In this document: positions 62,203 through 64,000 of the stretch, piece by piece
Position numbering within the stretch: position 1 is the first letter of the stretch
Layout of the letters: every line of letters starts with the position of its first letter
Assembly: GCF_009362735.1 (NCBI RefSeq)
Contig: NZ_WHNP01000007.1
Location: 1-64,000, forward strand
Direction: 5' to 3'
Origin: Paraburkholderia franconis
GTDB lineage: Bacteria > Pseudomonadota > Gammaproteobacteria > Burkholderiales > Burkholderiaceae
Length of the DNA stretch: 64,000 bases
Made by a program: the position numbers and the translations under genes
The notes under the pieces: generated by a model
Told to the model about the DNA's origin: nothing
Database searches by the model: none
The model's input: only the letters and a program-made list of their open reading frames with translations

Positions 62203-64000
62203 TTACTTCGCAGTCGTTTTCGCCAGCGCCTGCCACGTTTCGATGATCGTGTCCGGATTCAGCGAGATCGACGCGATGCCTTCGTCCGTCAGCCATTGCG
62301 CGAAATCCGGATGATCCGACGGGCCCTGCCCGCAGATGCCGACGTACTTGTTCAGGCGCAGGCACGTTTCGATCGCGCGCTTGAGCATGAACTTGACAGC
62401 GGGATCGCGCTCGTCGAAGTCGACGGCGAGCAGTTCCATGCCCGAGTCGCGATCGAGGCCGAGCGTGAGCTGCGTCAGGTCGTTCGAGCCGATCGAGAAG
62501 CCGTCGAAGTACTGCAGGAACTCTTCGGCGAGGATCGCGTTCGACGGCACTTCGCACATCATGATCAGGCGCAGGCCGTTTTCGCCGCGCTTCAAGCCGT
62601 ACTGCGCGAGCAGGTTCACGACGCGCTCCGCCTGCTTCAGCGTACGCACGAACGGCACCATGATCTCGACGTTGTCGAGGCCCATCTCTTCGCGCACGCG
62701 CTTGAGCGCCAGGCACTCCATTTCGAACGCCTGCGCGAAGTCTTCAGCGATGTAACGCGACGCGCCGCGGAAGCCGAGCATCGGGTTTTCCTCGTCCGGC
62801 TCATAGCGCGAACCGCCGATCAGCTTCTTGTACTCGTTCGACTTGAAGTCGGACAGACGCACGATCACGGGCTTCGGATAGAACGCCGCGCCGATCGTCG
62901 CGATGCCTTCCGTCAGCTTGTCGACGTAGAACGCACGCGGCGACGCATGACCGCGCGCGACGCTCTCGACGGCCTTCTTCAGGTCCTGATCGACGTTCGG
63001 ATACTCGAGAATCGCCTTCGGGTGAACGCCGATGTTGTTGTTGATGATGAATTCGAGGCGCGCGAGACCCACGCCCTTGTTCGGCAATTGCGCGAAGTCA
63101 AACGCGAGCTGCGGATTGCCCACGTTCATCATGATCTTCACGGGGATTTCCGGCAGTTCGCCACGCTGGATTTCCGTCACTTCCGTTTCGAGCAGACCGT
63201 CGTAGATCTTGCCTTCGTCGCCTTCCGAGCACGACACCGTGACGAGCGCGCCGTCCTTCAGCACGTCGGTCGCGTCGCCGCAGCCCACGACTGCCGGCAC
63301 GCCCAGCTCGCGCGCAATGATCGCCGCGTGGCAGGTCCGGCCGCCACGGTTCGTGACGATCGCCGCCGCGCGCTTCATCACCGGTTCCCAGTTCGGGTCG
63401 GTCATGTCCGCGACCAGCACGTCGCCCGGCTGCACGCGCTCCATTTCGGACGGATCGTGAATCACGCGCACGGGGCCTGCACCGATCTTCTGGCCGATTG
63501 CGCGGCCCGTCGCCAGCACCTGCGACTGGCCCTTCAGCTTGAAGCGCTGCTCGGCCTTGTTGTGACCCTGGCTCTTCACCGTTTCAGGACGCGCCTGCAG
63601 GATGAAGATCTTGCCGTCGCGGCCGTCCTTGCCCCACTCGATGTCCATCGGACGCTCGTAGTGCTTCTCGATGATCACCGCGTACTTCGCGAGTTCGATC
63701 ACGTCGTCGTCGGTGATCGAGAAACGGTTGCGTTGCTCGTGCGACACGTCGACAGTCTTCACGCGGCCTTCTTCGCCGGCCTTCGTGAACTCCATCTTGA
63801 TGAGCTTCGAGCCGATCGAGCGGCGGATGATCGGGTATTTGTTCTGCGCGAGCGTGGTCTTGAAGACGTAGAACTCGTCCGGATTCACCGCGCCTTGCAC
63901 GACGGTTTCACCGAGGCCATAGCTCGACGTGATGAAGACGGCGTCCTTGAAGCCCGATTCGGTGTCGAGCGTGAACATCACGCCCGCCGCGCCGACGTCC
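62203..64000 (-). CDS. ppsA: Phosphoenolpyruvate synthase, 3' part (runs off window)
   Basis: The frame is open to the right edge, giving about 599 residues of an expected near-800. The phosphohistidine domain is clear: [21 protein letters not shown], with the catalytic histidine, followed by a PEP-binding barrel ([31 protein letters not shown], and [13 protein letters not shown] with the active-site cysteine). Upstream, [18 protein letters not shown] belongs to the ATP-grasp part. It makes PEP from pyruvate and ATP. The start lies outside the window. Confidence 0.95.
   Translation of the reverse strand, partial: DVGAAGVMFTLDTESGFKDAVFITSSYGLGETVVQGAVNPDEFYVFKTTLAQNKYPIIRRSIGSKLIKMEFTKAGEEGRVKTVDVSHEQRNRFSITDDDVIELAKYAVIIEKHYERPMDIEWGKDGRDGKIFILQARPETVKSQGHNKAEQRFKLKGQSQVLATGRAIGQKIGAGPVRVIHDPSEMERVQPGDVLVADMTDPNWEPVMKRAAAIVTNRGGRTCHAAIIARELGVPAVVGCGDATDVLKDGALVTVSCSEGDEGKIYDGLLETEVTEIQRGELPEIPVKIMMNVGNPQLAFDFAQLPNKGVGLARLEFIINNNIGVHPKAILEYPNVDQDLKKAVESVARGHASPRAFYVDKLTEGIATIGAAFYPKPVIVRLSDFKSNEYKKLIGGSRYEPDEENPMLGFRGASRYIAEDFAQAFEMECLALKRVREEMGLDNVEIMVPFVRTLKQAERVVNLLAQYGLKRGENGLRLIMMCEVPSNAILAEEFLQYFDGFSIGSNDLTQLTLGLDRDSGMELLAVDFDERDPAVKFMLKRAIETCLRLNKYVGICGQGPSDHPDFAQWLTDEGIASISLNPDTIIETWQALAKTTAK

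Overview
The window is a 64 kb piece of a GC-rich betaproteobacterial chromosome, most likely Paraburkholderia or a close Burkholderiaceae relative. This rests on composition, on the strong G/C third-position bias that leaves long open antisense frames, on the order guaA, membrane protein, guaB, rnfH-ratA, smpB, and on protein families typical of that group. No rRNA, tRNA or CRISPR array was recognised. Everything here is read from sequence alone; no database search was run.

Left edge (1-5.6 kb): an accessory type VI secretion module on the minus strand, PAAR then VgrG then a secreted partner. The VgrG carries a C-terminal HExxH zinc-metallopeptidase domain, so it is probably a specialised effector, and the short secreted protein coupled behind it is the best immunity candidate. 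An IS630-type element abuts the end of that gene.

6-31 kb: a mosaic of ordinary genes. It holds a class A penicillin-binding protein, a ribbon-helix-helix-like protein, a PspA plus TPR membrane protein pair, a TetR regulator divergent from a Baeyer-Villiger-type monooxygenase with a broken hydrolase behind it, a methyltransferase and a soluble chemoreceptor. These are followed by a PotFGHI polyamine ABC transporter, a manganese/iron transporter MntH, an OmpW porin, a nitronate monooxygenase-like protein, an aldehyde dehydrogenase, the ABC-F ATPase YbiT, a 3-hydroxyisobutyrate dehydrogenase-like enzyme and dodecin.

31.7-49.4 kb: a purine salvage and degradation island. A BMP-type ABC importer (ATPase, two permeases, binding protein) is divergent from a LysR regulator, followed by an 8-oxoguanine/guanine deaminase. 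Next come 5-hydroxyisourate hydrolase (uraH) and the membrane cytochrome-type urate hydroxylase (puuD). On the other strand lie allantoicase (alc), ureidoglycolate lyase (allA), OHCU decarboxylase (uraD), allantoinase (puuE), a hydantoin/allantoin racemase, an NCS1 permease and a GntR regulator with two palindromic candidate operators in front of it. Together they encode every step from urate to glyoxylate and urea.

49.5-64 kb: conserved housekeeping genes. These are LD-carboxypeptidase, tadA, a DUF1992 protein, a glycine-zipper lipoprotein, thpR, guaA, a membrane protein, guaB, a DMT exporter, rnfH, ratA, smpB, an SPFH/stomatin protein with its NfeD partner, and the 3' three quarters of ppsA running off the right edge.

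The least explained signals are short DNA elements. They include two related copies of a DnaA-box-like element on either side of the penicillin-binding protein gene, a degenerate repeat array of direct and inverted units upstream of the racemase gene, several 13-bp tandem repeats, and 14-bp direct repeats bracketing the ribbon-helix-helix gene.
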